This document shows, one piece after another, positions 8,823-16,694 of a stretch of DNA of 47,348 nucleotides. The notes beneath the pieces are model-generated. The model made no database searches, was not told the origin of the DNA, and saw only the letters and a program-made list of their open reading frames with translations. Origin of the DNA: Erythrobacter sp. (GTDB taxonomy: Bacteria > Pseudomonadota > Alphaproteobacteria > Sphingomonadales > Sphingomonadaceae). A program made the position numbers and the translations under genes. The DNA is taken from contig JAMNXO010000015.1 of NCBI GenBank assembly GCA_023653115.1, positions 1-47,348 of the forward strand. Reading direction: 5' to 3'. The number at the start of each line of letters is the position of its first letter. Position 1 is the first letter of the stretch.

Positions 8823-9830
8823 TTAGCCACCTATCGGCGCGAGTCCAGCCGGAGGGCCGGCCACCCGGCGATGCCCGGCCACGGCGACCTGCTTGCCGCC
8901 GCCCGCGCGGGCCAGCACCAGGCCCAGTTCGGCCTCGCGCAGAGTCCAGTCGACGGTGCATTCCACCCGCGCAAGGCCCGCGCTGGCGGTGAGTTGCGGA
9001 GATTTGGCCGAGGCCGAGGCCCCCAGCGCCGAGAATGTCGCCACCACATCATCGGCCCACTCGCGCGCGGCGCGCTGGCTCATCGCCGGCAGCAGCACGC
9101 CGAACCGTTCGCCATCGAGCTGCGCCAGCTCGTGATCGGGCAGGGCCATCGTTTCGAGGAACTTGGCAAAGCCCCACAACACCTCGTCCGCCGTGCGCTG
9201 GCCGTAGCGCAGCAGCAGCGCGCGCATCCCGTCGACCGCGAACACCGCGATCATCTGCCCGCCGCCGCCCGCCAGATGGCGGCGCAAGCTGGCGCAGAAG
9301 GCCTGCCGGTTAGCGAGCCCGGTCAGCGGATCGGTGACCGCACGGTTATAGAGCTCGCCCTCCAGCACCCGCAGCCGCTGCACCGAGCGCATCAGGCAAA
9401 GTGCGCCATCGGGCGTGCCGGCAGGGTCTGAGGTGTCATGCATCGGGCGCAAGCTGATCGCGAACCAGCGGCGCGGCTGGGGCAGGTATCCGATCACCTC
9501 TTCGCCGGCATTGAATGCGGCCATCGGAAACTCGAACCAGCCGGACCGCGGCTGGCCTGCCAGCACTGCGCCGACATGTTCGCCCAAGGCCGCCGCATGA
9601 TCGGTCTCGGCCAGATCGGTGATGTGCGGGAGCAGCAGAGTTGCGCCGAAATCAAACCCCAGTTCGGCGATGTTGCCCGATGCGTGAATGATGAATCCGC
9701 GCCGATCGAGCCTGATCACGATATCGCCGGATGATTCCTCGATAAGGCCATGCAGCACGCGGCCTTCGACGTCACTTAAACCAATTTTCATACCGACAGT
9801 GCCCCAGCGGTCTAACGAAAGATTCGTCAA
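8823..9830 (-). CDS. PAS-like sensor with degenerate GGDEF domain
   Basis: A 335-residue protein. Residues about 25-150 look like a PAS-type sensory domain (DIVIRLDRRGFIIHASGN start), followed by a linker helix and a GGDEF fold from DPLTGLANR (167-175). The signature loop reads DGERF (239-243) instead of GGDEF. The usual ND..YGH..GD segment is also altered (LRYGQRTADEV), so diguanylate cyclase activity is doubtful; it may sense or bind a nucleotide or partner instead. No membrane segment was seen. The start is a TTG at 9830 with AAGGG about 5 nt upstream; an ATG at 9791 is the alternative. It lies just upstream of purT (9-bp gap). The upstream gap contains a symmetric dyad, and the next gene encodes a PilZ-XRE regulator. 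Confidence 0.8.
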   Translation of the reverse strand: MTNLSLDRWGTVGMKIGLSDVEGRVLHGLIEESSGDIVIRLDRRGFIIHASGNIAELGFDFGATLLLPHITDLAETDHAAALGEHVGAVLAGQPRSGWFEFPMAAFNAGEEVIGYLPQPRRWFAISLRPMHDTSDPAGTPDGALCLMRSVQRLRVLEGELYNRAVTDPLTGLANRQAFCASLRRHLAGGGGQMIAVFAVDGMRALLLRYGQRTADEVLWGFAKFLETMALPDHELAQLDGERFGVLLPAMSQRAAREWADDVVATFSALGASASAKSPQLTASAGLARVECTVDWTLREAELGLVLARAGGGKQVAVAGHRRVAGPPAGLAPIGG

Positions 9831-9921
9831 CTCGCCCTTAGTCAGAATTACTTGGTAACTAACGCAGACTATTCAGGAAGAAACTTTCCCCTGTATTTCC
9901 CGAATTCAATCCGTGATTGTG

Positions 9922-9947
9922 TTAGCTATGTAAATTTACTAGACTAA
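9922..9947. promoter_or_regulatory. Symmetric operator-like dyad in an AT-rich spacer
   Basis: A 26-bp dyad, TTAG-N4-GTAAATTTAC-N4-CTAA, with a perfect 10-bp core and 4-bp matching arms one helical turn apart. It lies about 90 bp upstream of the PAS/GGDEF start within a 227-bp spacer (9831-10057) that is markedly AT-richer than its surroundings and has no ORF worth calling. The layout suits a dimeric helix-turn-helix repressor. The adjacent XRE protein is an obvious candidate, but this is inference. Confidence 0.45.
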
Positions 9948-10057
9948 AAAACGAATCATCTCCGGGTTTCGTTTACCATATTTTGCAGATGGCCCAGCAG
10001 TTCCATACGTAGTTGGGTCGGTAAGTAGCCGCTTCTAGTTGCGGGAACTGTCGGCTT

Positions 10058-10747
10058 TTACAGCTCGATCATGATCCGCACCGCACCCGGGCTGGTGCCG
10101 CAGGCTTCGGCAATGCGCGCGCGGCAATCGTCCAGCAGGATGGCGATATCGGTTTCGTGCCCCGCTGCTTCGGCGAGATCAGCGGGCGCTGCGCCCAGCG
10201 CTTCGGCAATTGCGGTCATGCGTTCGGGAAGCGGCCGGGCCTTGCCCTTCTCCCACGCCCACACCGTGGGCTTGCTCACCCCGAGCCGGTCGGCAACCTC
10301 GGCAAGCGTCAATCCTGCCTCGCGCCGCAAGCGATTGAGCCGCAGACCGAGCGATTCGCCTGTGCCTGTCCGCCGTCCAACCATGGGGGAGGCGGCTGCC
10401 GGTGCGGGGCCGCTCTCGGTGACAGGCAGGCCCTGCAATTGCGCAGCGGCCAGCGCAGCCGGACTGAGTGGGGCGCTGAAGGCGCAGCCATAAAGCTGCC
10501 CGCTGCGCCACACGATCACCGCCTCGACAATCCCGGCTTCGGGCAGATCGAGGCTCAGCGTCTCGCCGTTGGGCAGATCAAGCCCGGTTTCCAGCAGCAA
10601 TCCCGATACCGAGATGTTGTGGACCGTGACATTCGCCTCCTGCCCGCCCGGCAGCACCCCGCTGGTTTCAAGCCGCAGGGCGCGGCGCATTGCGGTGCGC
10701 TGGCCGAGGCCAGGCGCAGGCTGATCGATAAGGGCCTTGATGGCCAT
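10058..10747 (-). CDS. PilZ-XRE fusion regulator (putative c-di-GMP-responsive)
   Basis: A 229-residue two-domain protein. Residues about 17-105 form a PilZ domain with the complete c-di-GMP signature: RxxxR (Arg21-Arg25, overlapping Arg17-Arg21) and NxSxxG (Asn44, Ser46, Gly49). A proline/alanine linker follows (about 106-128). An XRE/HTH_3 domain (about 132-185) contains the recognition helix region VSKPTVWAWEKGKARP, and a short helical tail ends the protein. The architecture predicts a DNA-binding protein whose activity changes with c-di-GMP. It sits alone downstream of lysC on the same strand (106-bp gap with an inverted repeat) and upstream of a degenerate GGDEF gene. The domains are seen directly; the regulatory role is inferred. 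Confidence 0.85.
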   Translation of the reverse strand: MAIKALIDQPAPGLGQRTAMRRALRLETSGVLPGGQEANVTVHNISVSGLLLETGLDLPNGETLSLDLPEAGIVEAVIVWRSGQLYGCAFSAPLSPAALAAAQLQGLPVTESGPAPAAASPMVGRRTGTGESLGLRLNRLRREAGLTLAEVADRLGVSKPTVWAWEKGKARPLPERMTAIAEALGAAPADLAEAAGHETDIAILLDDCRARIAEACGTSPGAVRIMIEL

Positions 10748-10800
10748 GAGGCGCGACTCCGATATTCCGCTTGGGTACGGCGGCCAGAGTCGAGCGCAAA

Positions 10801-10831
10801 AGGTTAAGCGGGCGTAACCTCAGAGGGTTAA
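10801..10831. promoter_or_regulatory. AGGTTA inverted repeat plus third half-site
   Basis: The 106-bp gap upstream of the PilZ-XRE gene holds AGGTTA-N8-TAACCT (10801-10820), a perfect 6-bp inverted repeat. A further copy, AGGGTTA, overlaps a GTTAAC palindrome at 10824-10831. Spacing and position fit an operator for the PilZ-XRE gene, possibly autoregulatory. Confidence 0.4.
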
Positions 10832-10853
10832 CATCGATAAAGCGGGCTACCCG

Positions 10854-12125
10854 TCAGCTAACCGCATCCAGTCCGTAGGCGGTATGCAGCACGCGCACCG
10901 CCAACTCGGTCTCGTCCTCGTCGATCATCACGCTGATCTTGATCTCGGACGTGGAGATCGCCTGGATGTTGATCCCGCGGTCGGACAGGGCGCGGAACAT
11001 CGTGCTGGCGACGCCCGCGTGGCTCTTCATGCCCACGCCGACAACGCTGATCTTGGCGATCTTGCTGTCGGTGATGATGCGGTTGAAGCCGATCGCGTCG
11101 CGGCGATCTTCCAGCAGCGCCTGCGCGCGGGCAAGATCGGATTGCGGCACGGTGAAGGTCACGTCGGTCTCACCCTTGTCGCGGCCGACGTTCTGGATGA
11201 TCATGTCGACATTGATGCTGGCCGCGGCGAGCGGTTCAAAGATGTTCGCCACCGCGCCGGGCCGGTCGGGCACGCGGGTGAGGATCACCTTGGCCTCGTT
11301 CTTGTCATGCGCGATGCCGGTCACAAGCTGGCGTTCCATCAGGCCCTTCTCCACCAAATCATCCATTTCCTCGTCCGAGACGATCATTGTCCCGGGCAAA
11401 TCATCGGCAGGCGGGGCGCCTTCGCCGATAAAGCTCGACAATACCTGCACCCGCACCTTTTCCTTCATCGCGAGGCCGACAGAGCGGGTCTGCAGCACCT
11501 TGGCGCCCACGGATGCGAGTTCGAGCATTTCCTCGTAGGTCACCGCCTTCTGCTTGCGCGCCTTGGCGACAATCCGCGGATCGGTGGTGTAGACCCCGTC
11601 GACATCGGTGTAGATGTCGCAGCGATCCGCCTTGATCGCGGCCGCGACCGCCACCGCCGAGGTATCCGAACCCCCGCGCCCCAGCGTAGTGATGCGATTG
11701 TCCTGCGAAAGCCCCTGGAAACCGGGGATCACCGCGATCTCTCCAGCTTCGAGCGAGGCGATCAGCGCGTCGGAATCGATCGATTCGACCCGCGCCTTGG
11801 CGTGCGCTTCGATGGTGTGGATCGGGAGCTGCCAGCCGAGCCAGCTGCGCGCCTTGCAGCCAAGCGCCTGCAAGGTCAGCGCCAGCAATCCGCTGGTGAC
11901 CTGCTCGCCGCTGGCGACCACCACGTCATATTCGGCCGGATCGTACAGCGGATTGGCCTCGCGGCAGAAATTCACGAGGCGATCAGTCTCGCCCGCCATG
12001 GCACTGACGACCACCGCGACCTGATCGCCTTTCGCCGCCTGCGCGCGCACGATATTGGCGACCCGGCGGATACGCTCCGTCCCGGCCATCGAGGTGCCGC
12101 CGAATTTCATCACGATACGAGCCAA
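10854..12125 (-). CDS. lysC: Aspartate kinase
   Basis: A 423-residue monofunctional aspartokinase, the first step to lysine, methionine, threonine and diaminopimelate. The kinase domain has KFGGTSMAG at residues 7-15 and the substrate motif GRGGSDTSAV near 150. Two C-terminal ACT domains follow (from about 265) for feedback control; the MIQNVGRDKGETDVTFTV stretch belongs to the first. The start is a TTG at 12125, supported by GGAG with 8-nt spacing and by the family's usual MARIVMKFGG opening. It is divergent from ubiG across 53 bp. Allosteric specificity cannot be read reliably. Confidence 0.96.
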   Translation of the reverse strand: MARIVMKFGGTSMAGTERIRRVANIVRAQAAKGDQVAVVVSAMAGETDRLVNFCREANPLYDPAEYDVVVASGEQVTSGLLALTLQALGCKARSWLGWQLPIHTIEAHAKARVESIDSDALIASLEAGEIAVIPGFQGLSQDNRITTLGRGGSDTSAVAVAAAIKADRCDIYTDVDGVYTTDPRIVAKARKQKAVTYEEMLELASVGAKVLQTRSVGLAMKEKVRVQVLSSFIGEGAPPADDLPGTMIVSDEEMDDLVEKGLMERQLVTGIAHDKNEAKVILTRVPDRPGAVANIFEPLAAASINVDMIIQNVGRDKGETDVTFTVPQSDLARAQALLEDRRDAIGFNRIITDSKIAKISVVGVGMKSHAGVASTMFRALSDRGINIQAISTSEIKISVMIDEDETELAVRVLHTAYGLDAVS

Positions 12126-12178
12126 GGGGACGCTCCTGCTGGCTGGTGAGTGGTTGCGCGCGCTGTTAAGGGGGGATC

Positions 12179-12916
12179 ATGGGAAACGCAAACGTATCGA
12201 ATGTAACCATCCGGCCCGAGGAAGCCGATTTCTTCGCTGGCCTCGCGCGGGACTGGTGGAACCCCAAGGGGCCGATGGCGAGCCTGCATCAGGTGAATCC
12301 GGTGCGCCTCGCCTTCGTCCGGGACGCGATTGACGCGCATTGGCAGGACGCGGGGGCTTCAGTGAGGCCGCTGGCGGGCAAGGTAGCGCTGGATATCGGC
12401 TGCGGCGCGGGGCTGGTGTGCGAGCCCTTGGCGCGGCTGGGCGCAGCGGTGACGGGCGTGGATGCGGCGGCCGAGAATGTATCGGCAGCGGCGGCCCATG
12501 CCGAAGCCGTGGGTCTCGACATCCGCTACATGGCGGGCGAGGTTGCCGGGCTTGATATCGGCACCTTCGATCTGGTCACCTGTGTCGAAGTGATCGAGCA
12601 CGTGGCGGACAAGCCTGCCTTCCTGCGCGATGTGGCGGCGCGGCTGTCGCCTGATGGCTTGCTGGTGATGTCGACCCCCAATCGCACCGCGGCATCCCGC
12701 GTGCTGCTGGTCGGCGCGGCAGAGGCGGTCGGCTATGTCCCCAAGGGCACGCACCACTGGGAAGATTTCGTCACGCCAGACGAGTTCGAGGGCTTGCTGG
12801 CCGAGGCCGGGCTGACGGTGACGGCAAAGCGCGGGATCGCATGGCGACCGGGCAAGGGGTTGCACCTGTCGGACGATATGTCGCTGAATTATATTCTGAG
12901 TGCGCGGCGCGCCTAG
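12179..12916 (+). CDS. ubiG: Ubiquinone biosynthesis O-methyltransferase
   Basis: A 245-residue class I SAM-dependent methyltransferase that performs both O-methylations of ubiquinone synthesis. SAM motif I reads LDIGCGAGLVCEPLA (about residue 70), with a later acidic post-I region (VTGVDAA). The UbiG-specific N-terminus EADFFAGLARDWWNPKGPM and C-terminal HHWEDFVTPDEF are present. GGGGGG precedes the ATG at close spacing. Its stop codon overlaps that of the convergent glpQ-like gene by 4 bp. Confidence 0.95.
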   Translation: MGNANVSNVTIRPEEADFFAGLARDWWNPKGPMASLHQVNPVRLAFVRDAIDAHWQDAGASVRPLAGKVALDIGCGAGLVCEPLARLGAAVTGVDAAAENVSAAAAHAEAVGLDIRYMAGEVAGLDIGTFDLVTCVEVIEHVADKPAFLRDVAARLSPDGLLVMSTPNRTAASRVLLVGAAEAVGYVPKGTHHWEDFVTPDEFEGLLAEAGLTVTAKRGIAWRPGKGLHLSDDMSLNYILSARRA

Positions 12917-13935
12917 GGGCAGCTGCGGCCTTTCAGCGCCCCATCGCTGAACACGCCCGCGACCCCCGCCGCCTTAAGCAAAGCGGCCAGCTTCACATCG
13001 CCGCAGCCGCGGCCCTTGGGATCATCGCCGCTGCGCAACATGGCGGGGAGGAAATCGTTCTCCGGGCGGATCGTCCATGCATGGACATCCAGCCCCGCTG
13101 CCTTCGCATCCGCCACCAATGCTGTCGGGCTGCCGTCGGGGGTAAGAACCAGCGCGATATGCGCGCCCACGGCATCGGCATATTTCGCCACTTCGGCGAG
13201 GCCCGTGGGCGTCACCATCTCGGCATAGTTCATCGCCGGCTCGTCTGCCGGCCCGCCGAGCGGCGCGACCAGCTGCACAAGCTTGACATCGCTGCGCTGC
13301 TTGAGGCGCTGCAAGGGGCCGACTTCGAAGCTTTGTACAAACACCGGATCGGCTGCCGAAATCCCGAGCTCGCGCAGGTCGCGCAGCAGCAGGTCGACCA
13401 TGTCGATGCCCGCTTCCTGCAACAGGAATTCGGGGTGCTTGAGTTCAGGGTAAAGCCCGATTCGCTTGCCGGTCGCAGCCTCCTTGGCGCGCACCAGCTT
13501 CACGATCTCGGCCAGCGTCGGCACCTGATAGAGGCCATCATACCGCGCATTGGCGGGCCGCAACGAGGGGATGCGCTCCTTGGCGCGCAGCGTGCGCAGT
13601 TCGGCAAGCGTGAAGTCCTCGGCAAACCAGCCCGCCACCTTCTGCCCATCGATCGTCTTGTCGCGGCGGCGGTCTTCGAATTCCTCGCGTGTGGCGACAT
13701 CGGTGGTGCCCGACAGTTCATTCTCGTGGCGCGAGACCAGCACCAGATCCTTGGTCGCGACCAGATCGGGCTCGATGTAATCGGCGCCCTGATCGATCGC
13801 GAGTTCGTAGGCGGCCAGCGTGTGTTCGGGCCGCTCGGCACTCGCGCCGCGGTGGGCGATGATCAGCATATCCTGCGCCGCCACCGGCGCCGATGCCGCC
13901 AGCAGCGCGCAAAGAAACAGGCGGGGCTTAATCAT
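12913..13935 (-). CDS. glpQ: Glycerophosphodiester phosphodiesterase, periplasmic
   Basis: A 340-residue GDPD-family enzyme with a Sec signal peptide (cleavage after PVAA, about residue 20). Catalytic features are visible: IAHRGAS with the first His near 28, RPEHTLAAY, the metal-binding Glu/Asp in IEPDLV, and a second His in SRHENEL. A C-terminal AWTIRPEND segment closes the TIM barrel. It would hydrolyse glycerophosphodiesters to glycerol-3-phosphate and alcohol in the periplasm. It is the last gene of the long yebC-to-glpQ run and overlaps the nadR-like gene by 8 bp. No glpT/ugp transporter is beside it. Confidence 0.92.
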   Translation of the reverse strand: MIKPRLFLCALLAASAPVAAQDMLIIAHRGASAERPEHTLAAYELAIDQGADYIEPDLVATKDLVLVSRHENELSGTTDVATREEFEDRRRDKTIDGQKVAGWFAEDFTLAELRTLRAKERIPSLRPANARYDGLYQVPTLAEIVKLVRAKEAATGKRIGLYPELKHPEFLLQEAGIDMVDLLLRDLRELGISAADPVFVQSFEVGPLQRLKQRSDVKLVQLVAPLGGPADEPAMNYAEMVTPTGLAEVAKYADAVGAHIALVLTPDGSPTALVADAKAAGLDVHAWTIRPENDFLPAMLRSGDDPKGRGCGDVKLAALLKAAGVAGVFSDGALKGRSCP

Positions 13936-14911
13936 GCAACGCTCCTATCGCGGCGCGCGCGGCGGCGAGCCTTTCGTGTCCTGTCCCGGCAATCCGCACA
14001 TACGGCACGCCGGCATCCTCGAGCACCTGCGCCACGATCCTTGCAAACCTGTGACGGTCGGCCGGGTCGCTGAAAAAGCGTGTGCCATCATTCACCCACG
14101 GCAGATCGGGTTCGAGCAGCAGGTAGAGATCGGCCTTGGGCGCGGCCATGAGCTCGGCGGGCCGTTCGCCGAGCAGCATTTCGCACCACGCCGCCGTCAT
14201 CAGCGCATCGGTATCAACCAGCAGCAGCGGCCCGGCCCATTGCGCGGCAGCCGCAATCATCGCCTGCTGCGCGCGGCCGATCAGGAGGAGATCGTCGCGG
14301 GTGAGCGGCTGCTTGTGCACCTCGCAATGGCTGCGGCCATATTCGCCCACGGTAAGCGCTCCGGTCTCGGTCGCAAGCTGCGCGGCGAGGGTGGTCTTGC
14401 CGGTGCTCTCGGCCCCGTGCAGGCAGATGGAGCGGCGGTAATGGGCCTGAACGGGTGGCGGCAGCAGCGCCCAATGCGCTGCCGGATCGGCGCGGACAGC
14501 GCTGGCCGAAAGGCCGGAGAGCGGATCATCGGAGAGCCCCAGCACCCGGCCGCCGAGCGGCACGAACAGTCCGCCCACCTGCCGCGCCAGCTCGGCGCCG
14601 TAATCCTCGCCTGCGAACAGATAATCGATGGGCTCGGGATGCGCCGCGGCGACGATGCCGCGCCAGATCGGCCAGAAATCCGGGCTGTCCTCGGGCGCTT
14701 GCGGCACGACCGCGCCATGCCCTATGACCCGGCAATCGGGCGCAAGCTCGCGCATCCACGCCAGCCGCGTCTCCCCCGCAATCGGGTCATCAGGTAGCCA
14801 GCACACCAGCACGGTGAGCTCGTCCACCAGCGCCCGCGCCGCGCGGATCAGCGCCATATGCCCGGCGTGGGGCGGCATGAACTTGCCAAGCAGGAAGCCG
14901 CGCTTCGTCAT
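13928..14911 (-). CDS. nadR: NadR-like NMN adenylyltransferase / ribosylnicotinamide kinase
   Basis: A 327-residue bifunctional NAD-salvage enzyme. The N-terminal nucleotidyltransferase half has GKFMPPHAGH (residues 9-18, HxGH motif) and SGLSASAVR near 150. The C-terminal kinase half has a P-loop GAESTGKTT near 172. Unlike enterobacterial NadR it has no N-terminal helix-turn-helix, so it is catalytic only. Together with PnuC, encoded just upstream with an ATGA overlap, it would trap imported nicotinamide riboside as NMN and convert it to NAD. Confidence 0.92.
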   Translation of the reverse strand: MTKRGFLLGKFMPPHAGHMALIRAARALVDELTVLVCWLPDDPIAGETRLAWMRELAPDCRVIGHGAVVPQAPEDSPDFWPIWRGIVAAAHPEPIDYLFAGEDYGAELARQVGGLFVPLGGRVLGLSDDPLSGLSASAVRADPAAHWALLPPPVQAHYRRSICLHGAESTGKTTLAAQLATETGALTVGEYGRSHCEVHKQPLTRDDLLLIGRAQQAMIAAAAQWAGPLLLVDTDALMTAAWCEMLLGERPAELMAAPKADLYLLLEPDLPWVNDGTRFFSDPADRHRFARIVAQVLEDAGVPYVRIAGTGHERLAAARAAIGALHD

Positions 14912-15483
14912 GCCTCAATTGTCTCGCCGCCGCGGGCGGCCTTGGCCCAGGCGACCAGCCCGGCGATCGCCAGCCCGAGGAACGCGACATACAGCCCGGC
15001 GGTGAGATACAGCCCGCGATCAATATAGACCGCAATCGACAGCACATCGATCGCGATCCACAGCGCCCAGTTCTCCACCCGCCGCATCGCCAGCAGGATT
15101 TGCGCCACCACGCTTGCCCCGGCTATCGCGGCATCGGCATAGGGGAGCGCGGCATCGGTGAAGCGCGCCATGCCCCAGCCGATCCCGATGGTCGCCGCGG
15201 CCACCAGCGCCAGCGATAGCGCCCGCGCGCGCCAGCTCATCCATTCCACGCTGACCATCTGCGCCAGCCCGCCCGCGCGCGCCCACAGCCACCAGCCCCA
15301 GCCCTGCACTACAAAGAAGAACACCTGCAACGCTGCCTCACCGTAAAGCCGCGCGTCGCGGAAGATGACGAAGTAGAGCGCCACCATCGCCATGCCGAAG
15401 GGATAGTTCCAGATGCTGCGCCGCACGAGCAGGCCGACATTGGCGAGCCCCAACGCAACGGCGATGATCTCCGGCGGGTTCAT
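14908..15483 (-). CDS. pnuC: Nicotinamide riboside transporter PnuC
   Basis: A 191-residue integral membrane protein with about seven hydrophobic segments. Signature PnuC stretches are RRSIWNYPFGMAMVALYF near the N-terminus, the QGWGWWLW motif mid-protein, and a C-terminal ENWALWIAIDVLSIAVYI segment. It is a facilitative inner-membrane importer of nicotinamide riboside, driven by intracellular phosphorylation. The start at 15483 matches the family length; a longer frame to 15720 reads through the upstream ArsC-like gene and is rejected. It overlaps nadR by 4 bp and starts 20 bp after the ArsC-like gene, leaving no room for a long leader such as a riboswitch. Confidence 0.94.
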   Translation of the reverse strand: MNPPEIIAVALGLANVGLLVRRSIWNYPFGMAMVALYFVIFRDARLYGEAALQVFFFVVQGWGWWLWARAGGLAQMVSVEWMSWRARALSLALVAAATIGIGWGMARFTDAALPYADAAIAGASVVAQILLAMRRVENWALWIAIDVLSIAVYIDRGLYLTAGLYVAFLGLAIAGLVAWAKAARGGETIEA

Positions 15484-15503
15484 GGCGGGGCGGGCGCTCG
15501 GGA

Positions 15504-15851
15504 CTAGCCGAGCGCGGCGGCCCATTCGTCTGGCTTGAAGCCAACGAGGATCCCGCCCGCGTGCTCCGCAATCGGGCGCTTGATCACCGAAGGATTGGCC
15601 GCGAGCAGTGCAGGCGCGGTGTCGGCGCTGGCGGCCAGCGCCTTGTCCGCATCCGACAGCGCGCGGAAGGTCGTGCCCTTGCGGTTCACCACCACGTCGA
15701 GGCCTGCCGCAGTGATCCACGCGGCGATCTTCGCCGGGTCAGCGCCTTCCTTTTTATAATCGTGGAAGGTTGCGGCGTGGCCTTCAGCCTCAAGCCAGAC
15801 GCGGGCCTTTTTGACCGTGTCGCAATTGGGGATGCCGTAGAGGTGGATCAT
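15504..15851 (-). CDS. ArsC/Spx-family thioredoxin-fold protein
   Basis: A 115-residue ArsC-like protein of the YffB/Spx branch. The N-terminus reads LYGIPNCDTVKKARVWL, with a single active-site Cys near residue 10 (not CxxC), followed by FHDYKKEG and a C-terminal SVIKRPI motif typical of the family. Members reduce thiols via glutathione or are orphan relatives of arsenate reductase. Arsenate reduction is not supported here, as no ars genes are nearby. It lies between ruvC (15-bp gap) and pnuC in a compact operon. Confidence 0.88.
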   Translation of the reverse strand: MIHLYGIPNCDTVKKARVWLEAEGHAATFHDYKKEGADPAKIAAWITAAGLDVVVNRKGTTFRALSDADKALAASADTAPALLAANPSVIKRPIAEHAGGILVGFKPDEWAAALG

Positions 15852-15866
15852 CGTGCCTGTCTCCGT

Positions 15867-16340
15867 CTAGTTCCGCCGCCCCAGATGCGCGTCGGCAATC
15901 GCCACGGCGAGGGCATCGGCTGCGTCGCTTCCGGCAATCTGGACGCCGGGTAGCAGCACCTTGACCATCGCGGCGACCTGCGCCTTTTCCGCTGCGCCGG
16001 TTCCGGTCACCGCCTTCTTGACCAGCCGGGCGGCGTGCTCGGTGACGGCGAGGCCCGCTGCCCCGCACGCCGCCAGCACACAGCCGCGCGCCTGCGCCAG
16101 CTTGAGCGTGGATTGCGGGTTCTTGTTGACGTAGATTTCCTCTGCCGCCGCGCGGATCGGGCGGTGTTCGGCGATCACCGCAGCCAATCCGGTCTGCAAC
16201 GCGGCGAGCCGTTCGGCCAGTGGCGCACCGGCATCGGTTTTGACCTGCCCGTTGGCAATATGGGTAATCCGCGCGCCCTCGGCCCGGATAACACCCCAGC
16301 CGGTGCAGGAGAGTGACGGATCAAGTCCGAGGATCAGCAT
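15867..16340 (-). CDS. ruvC: Holliday junction endodeoxyribonuclease RuvC
   Basis: A 157-residue RuvC resolvase. Catalytic acidic residues are visible: Asp7 in LGLDPSL, Glu in AAEEIYVNKNPQST (about 67), and an Asp pair near 140 in GSDAADALAVAIADAH. It cleaves Holliday junctions with RuvAB. ruvA and ruvB are not in the window. It is placed after yebC and a small membrane gene with 3-bp spacing. The yebC-ruvC linkage is widespread in bacteria; the downstream NAD-salvage genes are not the usual partners. Confidence 0.96.
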   Translation of the reverse strand: MLILGLDPSLSCTGWGVIRAEGARITHIANGQVKTDAGAPLAERLAALQTGLAAVIAEHRPIRAAAEEIYVNKNPQSTLKLAQARGCVLAACGAAGLAVTEHAARLVKKAVTGTGAAEKAQVAAMVKVLLPGVQIAGSDAADALAVAIADAHLGRRN

Positions 16341-16343
16341 GGT

Positions 16344-16694
16344 TCAGAACCGGATGCCAAGACGTGGTCCGAATTGCACCATCAGCAGATACAACAGGAC
16401 CGTCAGCACACAACCTGCCGTCAGGGCGGTCCAGAACCCGAAGCCCTGCCGCAGCAGCACGGGCATCAGCAGGAACATCGGCAGGCTCGGCAGCACGAAC
16501 CAGAAGGTCGACTGCGCATGAACCGCCATGTTTTCCGAATCAGGCCGCGCGTGCCACAGAAAGATCATGCCGAGGATCGAGACCAGCGGCAGCGATGCAA
16601 TCAGCGCTGCCATGGTGGGTAGCCTGCGGCCGATTTCCGCAATCGCCGCGATTATGACGCCAGCCAGCAGCGCCTTCGCGGCAAAGGCCCACAT
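16344..16694 (-). CDS. DUF3147 family inner-membrane protein
   Basis: A 116-residue hydrophobic protein with four predicted membrane helices: FAAKALLAGVIIAAIAEI, then MAALIASLPLVSILGMIFL, FWFVLPSLPMFLLMPVLL and the ALTAGCVLTVLLYLLMV segment. It resembles DUF3147 proteins of unknown function. The start at 16694 shares one base with the yebC stop (TGATG), and ruvC follows after 3 bp, so all three are translationally linked. No catalytic motif is seen. Confidence 0.8.
   Translation of the reverse strand: MWAFAAKALLAGVIIAAIAEIGRRLPTMAALIASLPLVSILGMIFLWHARPDSENMAVHAQSTFWFVLPSLPMFLLMPVLLRQGFGFWTALTAGCVLTVLLYLLMVQFGPRLGIRF

Noticed and set aside
7590..9431. A 613-codon plus-strand frame opposite purT and the GGDEF gene
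   Set aside because: The minus-strand products match known families in full; the frame is a shadow.
15484..15503. NAD-sensing riboswitch before pnuC
   Set aside because: Only 20 bp separates pnuC from the upstream gene, too short for a known NAD-II or similar leader.
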